Below are positions 11,791-23,244 of a DNA stretch of 64,000 nucleotides, in pieces. Source of the stretch: Phragmites australis. Its lineage: Eukaryota; Streptophyta; Magnoliopsida; Poales; Poaceae. The position numbers were made by a program, and so were the translations under genes. How positions within the stretch are numbered: position 1 is the first letter of the stretch; each line of letters begins with the position of its first letter. The notes under the pieces are model-generated. The model was not told where the DNA came from. It did not search any database and was given only the letters and a program-made list of their open reading frames with translations. The DNA is taken from contig NC_084921.1 of NCBI RefSeq assembly GCF_958298935.1, positions 2,056,001 to 2,120,000 on the forward strand. The letters run 5' to 3'.

Positions 11791-13309
11791 TTCACCTACA
11801 CATATGGGATCAAGCTTTTTGTTTAGGTACCCAACCAAGTTTGGTACCTTTTATGTGAGACACAAGATTTTTGGGCACCCAAATTTGCCTTGGAAGCTTG
11901 CCTTTGGCTTGAGTTCCAATGAACTTAGCCATGACTTTGCCACTCTTAAGCTTATGCAATGGAAAATGATGATCATTAAATGTAAACTTGTATTTCGATG
12001 GCAAAGTAGGAAGGGGTTTGAAAGAGATGGGACACTCCCTTGTGTGGTGACCGGTGACTTCACAATGTTGACAATAGGAGCCAACTTCCTTGATGAAGCA
12101 CTTGTTTATCTCCGGTGACTTGATGGCCTTTTTCACTCGGTTGGGGAAACAATCGATGCCTTTCTTGTTGTAGCATATAGCATTCTTCATGAGGATTTCT
12201 TTATGCTTGTACCCCCTTAGTCAACCGGGCGACACATGAATTTAAGCTTGCAATCTCATCCCTAAGCTCTTTTTTCCTTGCATAGTTAGTCTTTAAAGAT
12301 GATATATTATCACATGAAGATGAGCAAGGTATTTCAAGGAGATCATCATAAGATGTAGATGCATTGATCTGAACTACTTTACTAGTAGACAATTCATTTA
12401 GAGAAGAATCAATGGCATCATATGCAAGTTCAAGTTCTTGATATTTGCATTTCAAGTCAACATGCTCAAGTTTTAGCTTTTTGTTACTAGCATCAAGAGA
12501 CTTGTTAGATGCAACTACTTCATTATTTTTCTTAAGCACATCATTGTATTTAGCAAGCAACTCATTATGACTAGAACTAAGCATAGCATTAGCATTTTCA
12601 AGAGACTTGATTTTAGCTTTTTGTTTCTTGATGATAGTAGCATAGTCATTCATGAGCTTAGATAGATCACTAGGAGAAAGACCATCATCATCACTACTAT
12701 CATCTTCATCACTACTCACCTCGCTGTTACCTTTTGCCATGAGGCACATATGTGGTGGAGGTAGGGGTGCATCATCATCATCATTGAGCTTTCATCGGAT
12801 ACCCATTCACCAACAATATAGGCCTTGTGTCCTCCACCCTTCTTGTTGAAGTGCTTCTTCCTTGAATGCTTATCTTGGCTCTTCTTCTTGTGCTTGTCCT
12901 CATCTTCATTTGCTTCAATTGTCTTGCCCTTGTTCATGTTCTTCTTGTTGGGTTGAGGGCAATCATATGATATGTGTCCAAGTTCACCACAATTATAGCA
13001 TCTCTTCTTGTCTTTCCCACCGAACATGTAAAATTTCTTTGGGCGAAATTTCTTTTGGAATTTGGAGATCATCCTTGTGGTTCTTCTCATGAGAAGAGCA
13101 AGCTCGGTGTCGGAGTCATCATCATCATCACTATCTTCTTCATCGCTTTCGCTTGATGATGGGAGCTTTATCTTCTTCTTCTTCTTCTTCTTCTTCTTCT
13201 TCTTGTCAACCATCTATGCCTTGAGAGCAAGATTTTTCTTGGATGAAGACTCATGATCTCCAAACAAGAACATCTCATGAGCACATATTTTCCCAACAGC
13301 GTCGGTGAT

Positions 13310-14777
13310 TGTCGGTGTATCAGGAACTGGGGGCCCCCGAATCCCGAGGCCAGGCCAGCCATCCGCCACATGGCGCCATCCCGCGGAATCTCTCCCGCGA
13401 GGTGAGAAAGATCGAGTCCCGGGAGAAGGCGCTCGGGGCCACAGTCGGTGGCCCCCCGAGTACCCTAGTTCCCCGATGATCCACGGAATCCAAGTACCGG
13501 GAAGAAAGTGCTCGAGAAGGTGTACGGTGACCCCCGAGCACCCTAGTCCCCCGACGACCAGGAGAGCTAAGTACCGGGAGAAAAGTGCCCGGGGCCACCG
13601 GCGGTGGCCCCCGGGCACCCAAGTATCCCGAGGATTCACCGAAGGAAGTTTCGGGAGAGAGTGCTCGGGGCTGCGTGCAGCAGCCCCTGAGCACTCGGTT
13701 CTCCGAGGATCCTTACAAGAGTGCCCGGGAGAGAGTGCTCGGGGAGGTGAACAGCACCCCCGAGCACTCGGTTCCTCGAGGACAAGAAGGAGCATTCTCG
13801 GGAGAGAGTGCTCGGGGAGGTGAACAGTTCCCCCGAGCACTCGGTACCCCGACGACCCAGAAAGCCCCCTGGCAGAGGCCCCTGAGGGGCCCACCGATGA
13901 GGTGTCGGCCAGTCAAAGGCCCAAGGCCGCATTTAAAGAGCGTGCATAGCCTGTCACCTCCAACTGCTCCCGCCGCGCTCAGCGTCAGTTCCTGCCACGT
14001 TCTGGCAGAGAGGCATGGGGTTATTAATTGCACGGGTCCTGTCCCGTGCCATCCGGCCCATCTCAGGATAACGTCGTAAGGACCGAGGCGTTCCGTCTGC
14101 CACGCTGCTGTGGCAGGGGAACAAGACAGGGCGGGCACGCCGGGTCGCTCTGCGGCTGCCTGGTGGGCCCTCTCCACGGCGCCCGTTGCCAGGGCATTTA
14201 TTGTGATGGATGACCGGGCGTGCGACGTATTTTCCACCCCCGGTCACTTCGCCCAGAGGAAATGATGACGCCCTTTCCATTTATGGTGTCTCGGAACTCG
14301 TGCCCCCCCTCCCGTTTGGGGCACGTTGCTGCTGGCGGGTATTTAAAGCAGCCAGCGGCACAGAAGAAATCAGCTGAATGCATCTTGAAGACATCTGGAA
14401 TAGATCCTTAAGCTCAGAAGAACACAGCACAAGAGAGGCAACGGCTGAGAAGTGAGCAGCACGAGTCAGGCCGAAGAACAAAAAGCCCCAGGCTCTAAGA
14501 TAGACCAACATTCTTGTAACCAGCAACATCCTTGAGGGACTTCCTCAGGGCATTTATAGTATCCATACAGGAGTAGGGTGTTACGCCCCCGTGCGGCCCG
14601 AACCTGTCTAAATTCCGGTGCATTTACTTCTTTTTGCACTAGGTCATTCCACCACCACCGGCAGTTGCATTCATTCCCATTTATTTCCCCGAAGAACATA
14701 TTCAGGATCATCCCCCCGGCCGAATCTCTAAAAAGGGGTCTCTCGGGATCCCTGCGACTGGAGTTAATCCTCCGACA
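13310..14777. mobile_element. Solo LTR (1468 bp) inside gag of F, TSD GTGAT
   Basis: Begins TGTCGGTGTATC and ends TCCGACA (TG...CA). It is bracketed by perfect 5-bp direct repeats GTGAT at 13305-13309 and 14778-14782, and the host gag reading frame continues across. GC-rich first half with a six-hairpin array (separate entry); a TATTTAAAG-like box lies near 14340. No internal coding region remains, so this is a solo LTR left by LTR-LTR recombination. The family is likely gypsy; orientation is inferred as plus from the TATA-like box and not proven. Confidence 0.92.
13431..13842. repeat. Six tandem hairpins, period ~75 bp
   Basis: Long GC-rich inverted repeats at 13431-13460, 13508-13542, 13585-13618, 13661-13694, 13733-13769 and 13806-13842. 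Example stem (third): GTGCCCGGGGCCACCG against CGGTGGCCCCCGGGCAC; fifth: GAGTGCTCGGGG against CCCCGAGCACTC. Starts are 73-77 bp apart. Units differ in sequence but keep pairing. The last two are near-identical tandem copies. Their overlapping ORFs on both strands are by-products of the repeat. Confidence 0.9.
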
Positions 14778-15330
14778 GTGATGGTCATGTCATTGATGTC
14801 CCTTTCATGAAGAAGAGAGATGACAATGTTGTATTGCGGCTTTGAAAGCACCATCAAGATCCTACAAATAACGTCTCCTTGAGACAGTTGAGTTAATATC
14901 TTCTACAAGCACATTCATGCGAGAATACATATCATTACACAATTCATTTGGAAGCATCTTGAATTGATTAAGAGCATTCATAAGCATATGATATCTTTCT
15001 TCACGAATTTTCTTAGAACCCTCATGAATTTCACAAAGAGCGGTCCAAATTTCATTAGCATATTCCTTGCTACGAATTCTAGAGAAAACCTCTTCACTAA
15101 TTCCCTCAAATATAGTATTCTTTACCTTAGCATTCTATCTAACTTGTTGGTCGGTAAAAGGGTGATCAAACCCATTGGAAGCGGCTATCCAAGCTTTGGG
15201 GGAAATAGCCTCAAGATAGCTCGTCATGCGAACTTTCCAATAGGCGAAGTTCTTTCCATCGAACCTTGGCATGCTACTCCCATTCCCCGGGGCCATTGCT
15301 CTAGGATTTTAAGCCTATCAAGAGCACGAG

Positions 15331-15342
15331 GCTCTGATACCA
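15331..15342 (-). promoter_or_regulatory. Primer binding site, element F
   Basis: On the minus strand TGGTATCAGAGC, a perfect initiator-Met tRNA PBS, two bases from the LTR end at 15345. Confidence 0.92.
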
Positions 15343-15344
15343 AT

Positions 15345-16611
15345 TGAAACGATCTAATGGCCCTAGAGGGGGGGGGGTTTGAATAGGGCACTAATTAAAA
15401 ACTAAACTAACTACCGAATTCTAGAACAAAGAGCAACCTTAGCCTAGAATGAATAAAAGCAACTAGACGACCTAGCAACTAGAATGATAAGCACAAACAT
15501 GCAAGCATATAGAACATAAGTAAAGTGTGGAATTGAAACTTGCATGAAAGAAATGCTAGAAGCAAAATGAGGAATATAACAAGAGTAGGGAAAGAGGACA
15601 CCGAGTTTTTTTTGAGGTATCGAAGAGTTGGTATTCTCCACTAATCCTCGTTAGAGCATCCACATAAGGATGTCTCTCCCCCTTGAGTCACCAAGACTCA
15701 AGTGCTCACGAGTGATTGCCACTTCTCCATCTCCTGATTGGCAGGCATCAAACCAAGTACACGAGCTTCCTGGGGCTCCCACAAGACCTCCATGAGCTCA
15801 CCGGGAACACCTCCAATCTCCACGACCGGCTAGGTGTTGCCAATCACCAAGACTAACAAGCTAACTGGTTCACTTGATCCCTATCAAGCCTAAACAACAG
15901 CTAGATGCACACTCGCTACTCTTAAAGCACTAATGAAATCCTTAATCTTCAATTAAGAACTTGCAAATCACCTCAAGTGCTCTCCCTTGCTTCTAGATGA
16001 TACACACTGTGTATGAATACTTCTGGGTTGCAAGAGAGACGAATGAAATCAGTGAGGGGGTATATATAGGCTAGAGGTCCAAATCTAGCCGTTACCCAAC
16101 CACTCACATTTTTTGTGAACACCGAATGGTCCGGTGCACACGCCTCTGTCATCACCGGACAATCCGGTGAGTCTACTTTTTCCATATGTGATCTGCCATC
16201 TGTCAGTAGCCGTTGCAAAATGCTCCGGTGTTCCTCCACATAGTATCACTGGATAATCCGGTGAGTTATAGTCTTCTGCACTGTGACACAAGGTCAAGCT
16301 ACAACACTTAGCCCTCTTTTATAGTACGGTCAAAAGACAGAAAGAGACCTATATCTACTCTAAGTGTCCTTCATCACCTTGTGATACTTAGAACTAGAAG
16401 ATCCTTAACCTTGACGCAAATGTCATTTGATCGACCAATAGAATTCTATAAGGGACCAAGAAAACCCATTCAATCATTGTGAACTAAAAATTTGATTCCC
16501 TTCAAAACATACGCATAGTCACAATGATACGGTTGTCATTAATCACCGAAACACTTACCACTTACCTAAGGGGCCTAGATGCTACAAAGGCCATGGCCAA
16601 CCTGCCTTACA
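15345..16611 (-). repeat. 5' LTR of element F (1267 bp)
   Basis: On the minus strand it starts TGTAAGGCAGGTTGGCC at 16611 and ends ...GATCGTTTCA at 15345. Contains GGTGATTAATGACAACC near its start and a G-run (15367-15378 on plus) near its end, both typical of grass SIRE LTRs in my memory. Palindromic cluster at 16117-16270 (offset 0.34-0.49 kb). Confidence 0.85.
16117..16270. repeat. CACCGGA-N3-TCCGGTG palindromes in LTR F
   Basis: Four copies: CACCGAATGGTCCGGTG (~16121), CACCGGACAATCCGGTG (~16153), a half-site CTCCGGTG (~16222) and CACTGGATAATCCGGTG (~16247). Confidence 0.8.
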
Positions 16612-16940
16612 GATTTTGAGAGTCTTGCATCTTTACTCGAGTGGGTTGTGTGGTACTCTCCTTCAGTTAACCAATAGCTTGTTCTTCCCAGGTTCTAATT
16701 CACGGGATCTCCGATCACATAGGTTGGGTTACCACTACTTATAACTCACATGGGTCTCATACCCATCTCCTTTGATGTATTATCTATCACATTTCGTTAT
16801 AGTCCCTTTGTAAATTGATCTGCCAGATTCTTAGCCGTATGGATATAATCCAACGCTATCACTCCGGAGTTTCTCAGTTTTCTGATAGATTTCAATCTTC
16901 TCTTTATATGTCTTGAGGATTTCATGTTGTCCTTATAACT
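16612..16940 (-). pseudogene. Copia RNase H C-terminal fragment
   Basis: Minus strand reads SSRHIKRRLKSIRKLRNSGV, then IALDYIHTAKNLADQFTKGL, a TAA, and SKEMGMRP. This is the conserved C-terminal end of copia RNase H with the ADxFTKGL signature. It is a different copia family from F (no overlap with F's RNase H) and abuts the outer edge of F's LTR, so it is probably the older element into which F inserted. Only the pol tail and adjacent non-coding DNA survive. Confidence 0.8.
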
Positions 16941-17119
16941 ATTCACGGCGTGACCGAGAAGCTCTTCCCGCTGTTACTGTTCTTGCTGAGCTTCTCAGTC
17001 ACATCACGGTGTATGGTGTGCCTGCTCTTCTGGTCACACCAGGGTGTTTGGCGTGACTCCCCAACTCCGTCACGCCAAACCTTATGGCACGACTCAAGGG
17101 TGCCACGTCGGCCCCACGT
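16941..17119. other. Unclassified repeat-like DNA left of solo LTR B
   Basis: Contains repeated GGCGTGAC/GGTCACACC words on both strands. The same words continue after solo LTR B (20439-20520), so B split a pre-existing short repetitive element. No coding signal. Confidence 0.4.
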
Positions 17120-20100
17120 TGTGGGGAACCGTCCAGATAATATTATAATTAATCATCAAGGCGGTCATTTGCATAACCACGTCTACAACGATTAACTAGA
17201 ATATCACCCTGGTAGTCCCGGCATGTGTTTTCTTCAGGATCAGAACACACGTCTTTACAACAAGCACATCATCACAAGGCATAATAAAGAGTGAGTAATT
17301 AAATTAAGATACAAGTCTTTAATTAGATTAACTTTACAATAAAAGTATAAACCGAACATTGTTAGAGCAGCTACGCAGAGGAATAAAATACATGACAACA
17401 AAAGATAAGTAGCGCCATTTGCCCTAAGGTGCTACTCCAAAATAACATCAACTGAGTAGACGGCACTACTCATGCCTGTCACAAACATCGGTGGGCGTAA
17501 AGTAGCCAAATACTAAACCTTCCTCACCTGAAAAGCAAACAAAGCACGTGAGTACGAAGGTACTCGTAAGACTTAAACCATAATAGGCACTTATAATTAG
17601 CCTGACTCCAAGGAAAATGCAATTTGGATAATTAGCAAGGACTCGGCCACAAAGTTAAGTGAATTTGATGTGCAAGAGCAAATTTTGACTCAAGTGTAAG
17701 CATCTACATCTAACCAGAAATAACCTTCTATCCTGAGATCATTACCATACTATAATTATAACTTGAACCGTATCAAAACTTAAACAACATCACTATACAT
17801 TTCTCAATATACCATCACAACTACAACCAGAACTCTACGATTGATGCAAATGGACAGAAGCGTGTTCATAACCGAGAGCGCAACAATTTGAATTGTTTTA
17901 CACCCTACAGGGGGTACTCCATTACCTACATGACTTGAGGACCATACGACTTACGTGACCACACAGGTCCACACAAGGGGGTACTTATGTCAACCTTTCC
18001 CAAATAAGCCCCAACCGTTTGAACATACGCCTCGGCATGCGGGGGTCATCTAGAACTACTCCCAGAGCAAACTAGATACCCCTTCCAAGCCTATTATGCT
18101 GATAACACCCGAGACTAGCACACCAAAAAATCACAGCTACATAAGGTATTTGGCTCATCCGTCCCATATACGGATACGTGGTAAGTACGGATAAGTGCTA
18201 AAGCCAACTGCAACAACAGACGTTGCTTAATCAATTCGAACGAGCCTATAGCATCCGAGACTCCCTTTTCGAGCCATCTCTATTGCCCGCCCGAATCTCA
18301 GCTCATCCTCACTAACTTACACCATCCTCTATCATCATTATCTTTGTGATATAACGTAAGCCCTAAGCTCGCGAACGATGGTCGAACCACCGCTCGACTT
18401 CTACCGAGGACCTAAGCCATGCTAAGCATAACACATTCTTTTAAGTTAGACCATTGTGTGACATGAACAACCCAAGTTACAAAGGATCAAGCGATAAACA
18501 ATGTCAAGGGAGGGTAATGCAACAAAAAGGATCTAACCCAAAACCCGACATAAGACTCATTGACGTGCAAACATACATAAAGCATAACTTATCAATTGAC
18601 ACAATATATGATCCAAAGCAAAGGGATGAAAATGCTTAGATGCTTGCCTTGTTGATCAGCTTCACAAGCAAGGGAAACAACTTCTGGATCGCCCTTGATC
18701 ACGCCCGCGTCACCCTCCGGTCATTCGTTCACTAACGAAGATCACATGCAATGATGAGCATGAAAGAGATGCAATGAAAATACTATAATTTTTTTTAATG
18801 AGGATGTGGTACATGGTAATTATCATAATGCAGCAAGAAACGCTCTAATTTAAATACGTAAGCTCATGGTAAAAGGATTTATTTAAGGTCTTTTCAAAAA
18901 GATCTTAATTAACCTAGCTATCAAGACTAAATGAGCTTCAACAATTTAAAAATCACTTTCATACCAAAGTATATTTTTTCTAGATAGCACTTATCATAAT
19001 ATGAATTTTCCAAGTGGTTCTATAATTTTAGGACATGTCATTAATTAACTGTGATTTAATTAATCTGAAATGTATTTAAATAATTAATTAAATATCAGAA
19101 AGTATTTATTGAGTTCCAACATTTTTAACATGTAGTTCATACTCATACAAAGCTAACGCAACTGGTTTCATGATTTTTGGAGTTCGTATGAATTAACTAT
19201 GAAATATATAAGCTATCAGGACAAAAAGAAAAAGTCTGATAAACAGTAAAATCCGGATACTCCGGGTGAACTCGGACTCTCCGGGTTTCGGAGTCTCCGG
19301 GTGAACCTCCGGGTGGGGGTCCTCGGGTATTTTTGGTTAAAATCATCCGGAACCTCCGGGTTGGGCCGGAACGGCCGGATTGTCTGGATTTTACTCCGAG
19401 GGAGGTGCTCGGTAAGTTTAAAATGGATTACCCAGAACATCCGGGTGGTACCAGGATACTCCGGGTTGTTCCAGAGAGCACTTCGCGAAGCAAAGTTTTG
19501 GGTTTGATTTGATTTGCATGTCAAAGCCTAAACCGTATAAACACGCAATGACACTAATACATTAGTTCTAAACCTAATTTACTCTCTCTACAAACTCAAA
19601 TCATTAGCTCAACTCCATCTAAACTCCTCATACTAGCTCTTGCTAAACAAAATCTCTCATATTGGCTCCATTTTCACATGAGCACTAAAGTGCTTCACCA
19701 ACTCTAGATTGCAGCCCACAAAACCTGTTCAAATCCAAGCTAAAAGCGTGTATCCTCACATGAAAAACTTAGAAGACTTACCCAAGGTGTTTATCCAAGG
19801 TTTGTGGCCATCAATTTGGAGAAGAATCGAAGGAAAGCTTGGAGAAAGAAAGACCAAAGGGCTGCTGAAATTTCAGAACAGATGGGGTGACAAATTTTGA
19901 TTAGCAAACCTTCAAACGTTCATGCATGTGAGCAAGAATTAGAGGAATGGAGAGCTAGAGAGGAGGGGATTTCAGTGATAATACATGCATACCTCAAATC
20001 CAAGGGCTTTGGTGGGATTTGGGTGGAGAGTAAGGGAGCTGAGGTGCAGGGGTGGGGTTGCTGCCCAAGTAAGGGAGAGGAGGGGTGGGGCCAGTGGTGG

Positions 20101-20433
20101 GGCCCACTTGGAAGAGAAGCAATAATTATTTCAGCTGAAAACTCTTTTCATTCTCTCCCCATTCTATTAACCCAAAAGGTGATCTAGAGCTCCAAAAATT
20201 CTACGAATTTTTGCGTCGCAAAATACAGAACGAGATGAACCAAATTTTAAGTTGGATTCTCCCAAAAACTTAGGCAAGACTTAAAGTAAGCAAAAACTCT
20301 AACGTTGGTTATTATCAAAATGCATAGCTAATATCAAACCACCAAATGGAATAGCAACAATCCATAATGCTTAACATCCAAGCATGATGCTTAATTATGC
20401 GTAATGACATGATTAGGAATTTGAGATGTGACA
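17120..20433 (-). mobile_element. Element B: Tekay-type solo LTR (3314 bp), TSD CACGT
   Basis: On the minus strand starts TGTCACATCTCAAATTCC (20433) and ends GGTTCCCCACA (17120). Perfect 5-bp repeats CACGT flank it (17115-17119 and 20434-20438). Terminal sequences match the LTRs of elements A and C. No internal region, PBS or ORF. Contains a CCGGA/TCCGG palindrome array at 19246-19470. Confidence 0.93.
19246..19470. repeat. CCGGA-N3-TCCGG palindrome array in LTR B
   Basis: Many diverged copies of (T)CCGGATACTCCGGG-like units, e.g. near 19253, 19280, 19345 and 19460, mixed with half sites CTCCGGGT. Offset 0.96-1.19 kb from the LTR start. Confidence 0.8.
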
Positions 20434-20438
20434 CACGT

Positions 20439-20856
20439 GTAAAGGTGACGGGACTGCTGCTAGCGTGGCCACAGTGGTCACACCAATGCATGTAGCGTGA
20501 ATACGTTAGGGAGTCACGCTAGATACTTTGGCCTGATAAAATGGGCTAGTTTCTGAAAATTTAGATGCCCACATGCTGTTATTAAAATATTATTTTTAAA
20601 AAGGTTAAAAAAAATCGGACTTGGGCCGAAGCGAACGCGTTGGATGGTGGCTCTGATACGCATCAGACTGACGGCCATTGGCGACGCGGCCAATAGGCTC
20701 GCCACGTACGCCCGATGCTCCCTCCAGCCGCGCATTGTCTCGTCGCGTCAACAACGCCGCTCAGCATCACGCCTCTGCTATGCTGCCGCCGGGCCTAGCG
20801 CACCCGCCGCCCCCACGCCATGCATCACCACACTAGTTCACCGACCGTGTCGGAAT
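20439..20856. other. Non-coding DNA right of solo LTR B
   Basis: Resumes the short repeat split by B, then AT-rich and later GC-rich DNA. A 71-residue plus-strand ORF starts at 20644 but has no recognisable motif and reads like GC-rich noise. Confidence 0.35.
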
Positions 20857-21073
20857 TAGGGTTCACAAGTTCGTTGAAAACCGCTTAAAATTCGTAGTTT
20901 TCGACGAATTTGGTCTGCACCACATTCAGAATGCGACCGCATTTTGGTCCAATTCAAATTAAAAAAAATGACAAAATTCGTCCGATTTCTACCGAATTCG
21001 TACCAATATTCGCGAATTTCGGAGAATTAGCCGGCCACCGCATTTCAGTGGCCGAACGAATTCGTGAACCCTG
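20857..21073. mobile_element. hAT-type MITE (217 bp), TSD GTCGGAAT
   Basis: Inverted ends TAGGGTTCAC...GTGAACCCTG (imperfect TIR extending through the AAGTTCGTT / AACGAATTC region) flanked by perfect 8-bp repeats GTCGGAAT at 20849-20856 and 21074-21081. Eight-base TSDs and TAGGG-type ends are hAT hallmarks. Internal sequence is non-coding. Confidence 0.85.
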
Positions 21074-21273
21074 GTCGGAATGCGATTTATTTTCCTTTAT
21101 ATTACTGAGAGAGAGGGGGGCCTAGGCTGCTTGTGGAGTGCAAAATGTAGAAATTTCTTTTCCATACGTAGAAATTTTCGAAATAAAATGTGCAACATCC
21201 ATACTATGGGCATTGCACTGCATTAGGAACTAGACTGGATAGGTGCGGATTTTGCGATTCCTTGGCTTCCTTA

Positions 21274-21539
21274 GGGCTTTTTTTACTTGTGCTTCTGCTT
21301 TTGGCTTCTAGCTAAAAAGCTACTTTTGGCTTTTCTGAAAAGCTATTTTTGGGTTTTAGCTGTTGGTTTTTACAACAAAATTTTAACTTCTCAGCATATC
21401 AAAAGCCAGAAAAGCTGCTCTCAGCTAGCTTCTCAGCTTCTAGTTTATTTCCTCAGAAACCACTTTTCAGCAACCCCGTTTATTTGAGCTTCTGACTTCT
21501 GAGAAGCAGAAGCCAACAGAAACCCAAACAAACAGACCC
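21274..21539. mobile_element. Tourist/Harbinger-like MITE (266 bp), TSD TTA
   Basis: Left end GGGCTTTTTTTACTT and right end, inverted, GGGTCTGTTTGTTTGGG, followed inside by paired GCTTCTGCTTTTGGC and GCCAACAGAAGC-like tracts. TTA on both sides (21271-21273, 21540-21542). The 3-bp TTA duplication and GGG-CTGTTTG ends fit PIF/Harbinger-derived MITEs. Confidence 0.7.
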
Positions 21540-21699
21540 TTAATACAAGTCTTGAGTCACCCTATGCAGCAACAGTAGCCTATAGCTAGTAGGAACTAGG
21601 AAGGGATCTGTTGTAGGCATGACACCCTCTACAGCGAGGGTGGTAGTAGACACGGTGGACAGGCTCAGCTGTAGTCGTGTAGATTTTGACCCGTCGGTG

Positions 21700-22080
21700 G
21701 AATTTTTACATTTTGTCCCTTTTTAAAAACATTCTACCAATAAACCTCTACGAATACAATTTCTGAAAAATGAACCATTTTACACGGCGCCATGACATTT
21801 AGCGTCGTGATTGAATATCACTGCGCCGTGACATTTGGCACCGTGCTACTGATATTCTATTTTGGACTTGAAAAATCATACGTGGTGGCTACCACTGCGT
21901 CAATTGTCACAACACCGTACTATTCAACCATGATATCAAATATCATGGCACCATACTATTCAACCATGGCATCAAATGTCATGGCACCGTAAAAAGACTC
22001 CATTTTTTGATATTGTTTTCCAATAGATCCATGCGTAGAAAAAGTTTTTTTAAAGGGCCAAATTCTAAAAATGTACCCGA
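21700..22080. repeat. Foldback / long inverted repeat with ~38-bp internal repeats
   Basis: The centre (21781-21990) holds two copies of a CGGCGCCATGACATTT-type unit facing two copies of its inverse (AAATGTCATGGCACCG). The outer flanks, with CCCTTTTTAAAAACATTCTACC on the left and its relative on the right, also pair. The whole segment could fold into an imperfect hairpin of roughly 150-bp arms. Probably a non-autonomous DNA element; TSD not determined. Confidence 0.6.
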
Positions 22081-22262
22081 CGATGGCAATGGCATCCTTC
22101 TCTTCCTCCACCTGTAGTCTTCTTTCATCATCTTTCATTGAAACAAAGGGTGTGCTTGGTTCACGGTACCAGGTGGATGGGCCCCGTCCAGGATTTTGGG
22201 CTCATCACAGTGTTTGGTTGGTGGATCGGGAGCAGACAAGGTCATCTGACCAAAGGGAATAT
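22081..22262. other. Sequence targeted by element C
   Basis: Contains GGGTGTGCTTGGTT (22148), a Harbinger-MITE-like end, without a clear partner. The same sequence continues right of element C at 32707. No supported gene. Confidence 0.35.
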
Positions 22263-23244
22263 TGTGGGGAACCATCTAAATTGTATTCTAATTAATCATC
22301 AGGATGATCATTTGCATAATCATAACCCCCAATGATTAAGCAGAATCCAATTCTGGTAGTCCCAATATGTGTTTTATGTCCAAGATCGGAACACATTCCT
22401 TTACAATTGTTTCATCACATCAAGGAAAAATAAAGAGCGAGTAAAACACATACATTACAAGTCTTTGAGTGATTACAAATTCATACTAATTTACATCGAA
22501 AGAGAGCTAGGAGGATAAAAGAACAGTTTCCACTCCTAACTAGTTAGAGTTACTACGCAGTGGAAAACAAAATTATTATCAACAAAAGATGGACAGTGCC
22601 ATATGCCCTTAGGCACCGCCCCAAAACCACGTCACACGAGTAGGTAGCACTACTCCTGCCCGTCGCTAGCATCGGCGGGCGTGAAGTAGCCAAAGACTAA
22701 CTCCTCTTCGCCTGCAGCACCTGAAAAAGTAGTGTGAGTACGAAGGTACTCGCAAGACTTATTCCTTAATGAGTAGCATGCACAACATAAATATAGCATA
22801 ATTTATCAAATAAGCCAAGGTAGGAGCAAATGTGTCAACATAGGAGCTACCCACAATTCCCGAAATTGACTCGCTAGCATGCACAACATACATATAACAT
22901 AATTTATCAAATTAGACACACATGATCCAAAGTAGTAGGTAGAGTATGCTTAGATACTTGCCTTGCTGCTTCAGCGCTTGCCTGACGCTACCTGCGCAAC
23001 ACTCACAGAACTCCCTTGCTTCAGTGTCGCCTTTGATCACTTGAACTGGAGCGCATGTCGCTCTCTAATAAGTCAAGAATGCATCGAATGAGCAAATGAG
23101 GACGAAAATGCATGTTTATGATGCATGAATTGCAATTGGTATGAAAAGCGCCATATTTCAAAATCATTTGCAAAAGATCGATAAACGAATGGGGTTGGAA
23201 AAGGTTTGAACCTCAAATAAGACAATAAAAACCTACAGTGCATC

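Larger units (their letters stand above)
11800..15296 (-). pseudogene. gag of element F, interrupted by a solo LTR
   Basis: Start ATG at 15294-15296, ~35 bp inside the PBS. The N-terminus has the UBN2/copia-gag pattern (MPRFDGKNFAYWKVRM; AKVKNTIFEGISEEVFSRI; EYANEIWTALCEIHEGSKK; MLMNALNQFKMLPNEL). At 14778 the frame is interrupted by the solo LTR and resumes at 13309 with DAVGKICAHEMFLFGDHE. Next come a lysine run encoded by a CTT/AAG microsatellite (13168-13203), an acidic patch, and an intact CCHC knuckle (CYNCGELGHISYDC, ~12,960-13,005). A long coiled-coil-like Asn/Lys/Leu-rich segment (12,201-12,749) and a second intact knuckle (CQHCEVTGHHTREC, ~12,030-12,072) close the reading frame. Several frame slips and stops. 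Confidence 0.85.
8941..16611 (-). mobile_element. Element F: SIRE/Maximus-like Ty1/copia retrotransposon, 3' truncated
   Basis: Minus strand: LTR at right (15345-16611), PBS (15331-15342), gag ATG at 15296, two CCHC knuckles, protease, integrase, RT, RNase H, ending inside RNase H at 8941. The left part of RNase H and the other LTR are missing. Gag is interrupted by a solo LTR (13310-14777). The order protease-integrase-RT-RNase H is diagnostic of copia. The large coiled gag with two knuckles and a CCTAGAGGGGGG-type LTR end suggests the SIRE/Maximus lineage (from memory). Confidence 0.9.

Noticed and set aside
13431..13842. CRISPR-like regular spacing of palindromic units
   Set aside because: Plant LTR context, no constant direct repeat with unique spacers, no cas genes; the units are diverged hairpins within a TSD-flanked LTR.
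13214..13894. 226-residue minus-strand ORF fused to gag
   Set aside because: An artefact of the solo LTR hairpin array joined to the true gag codons (DAVGKICAHE...); the LTR part is non-coding.
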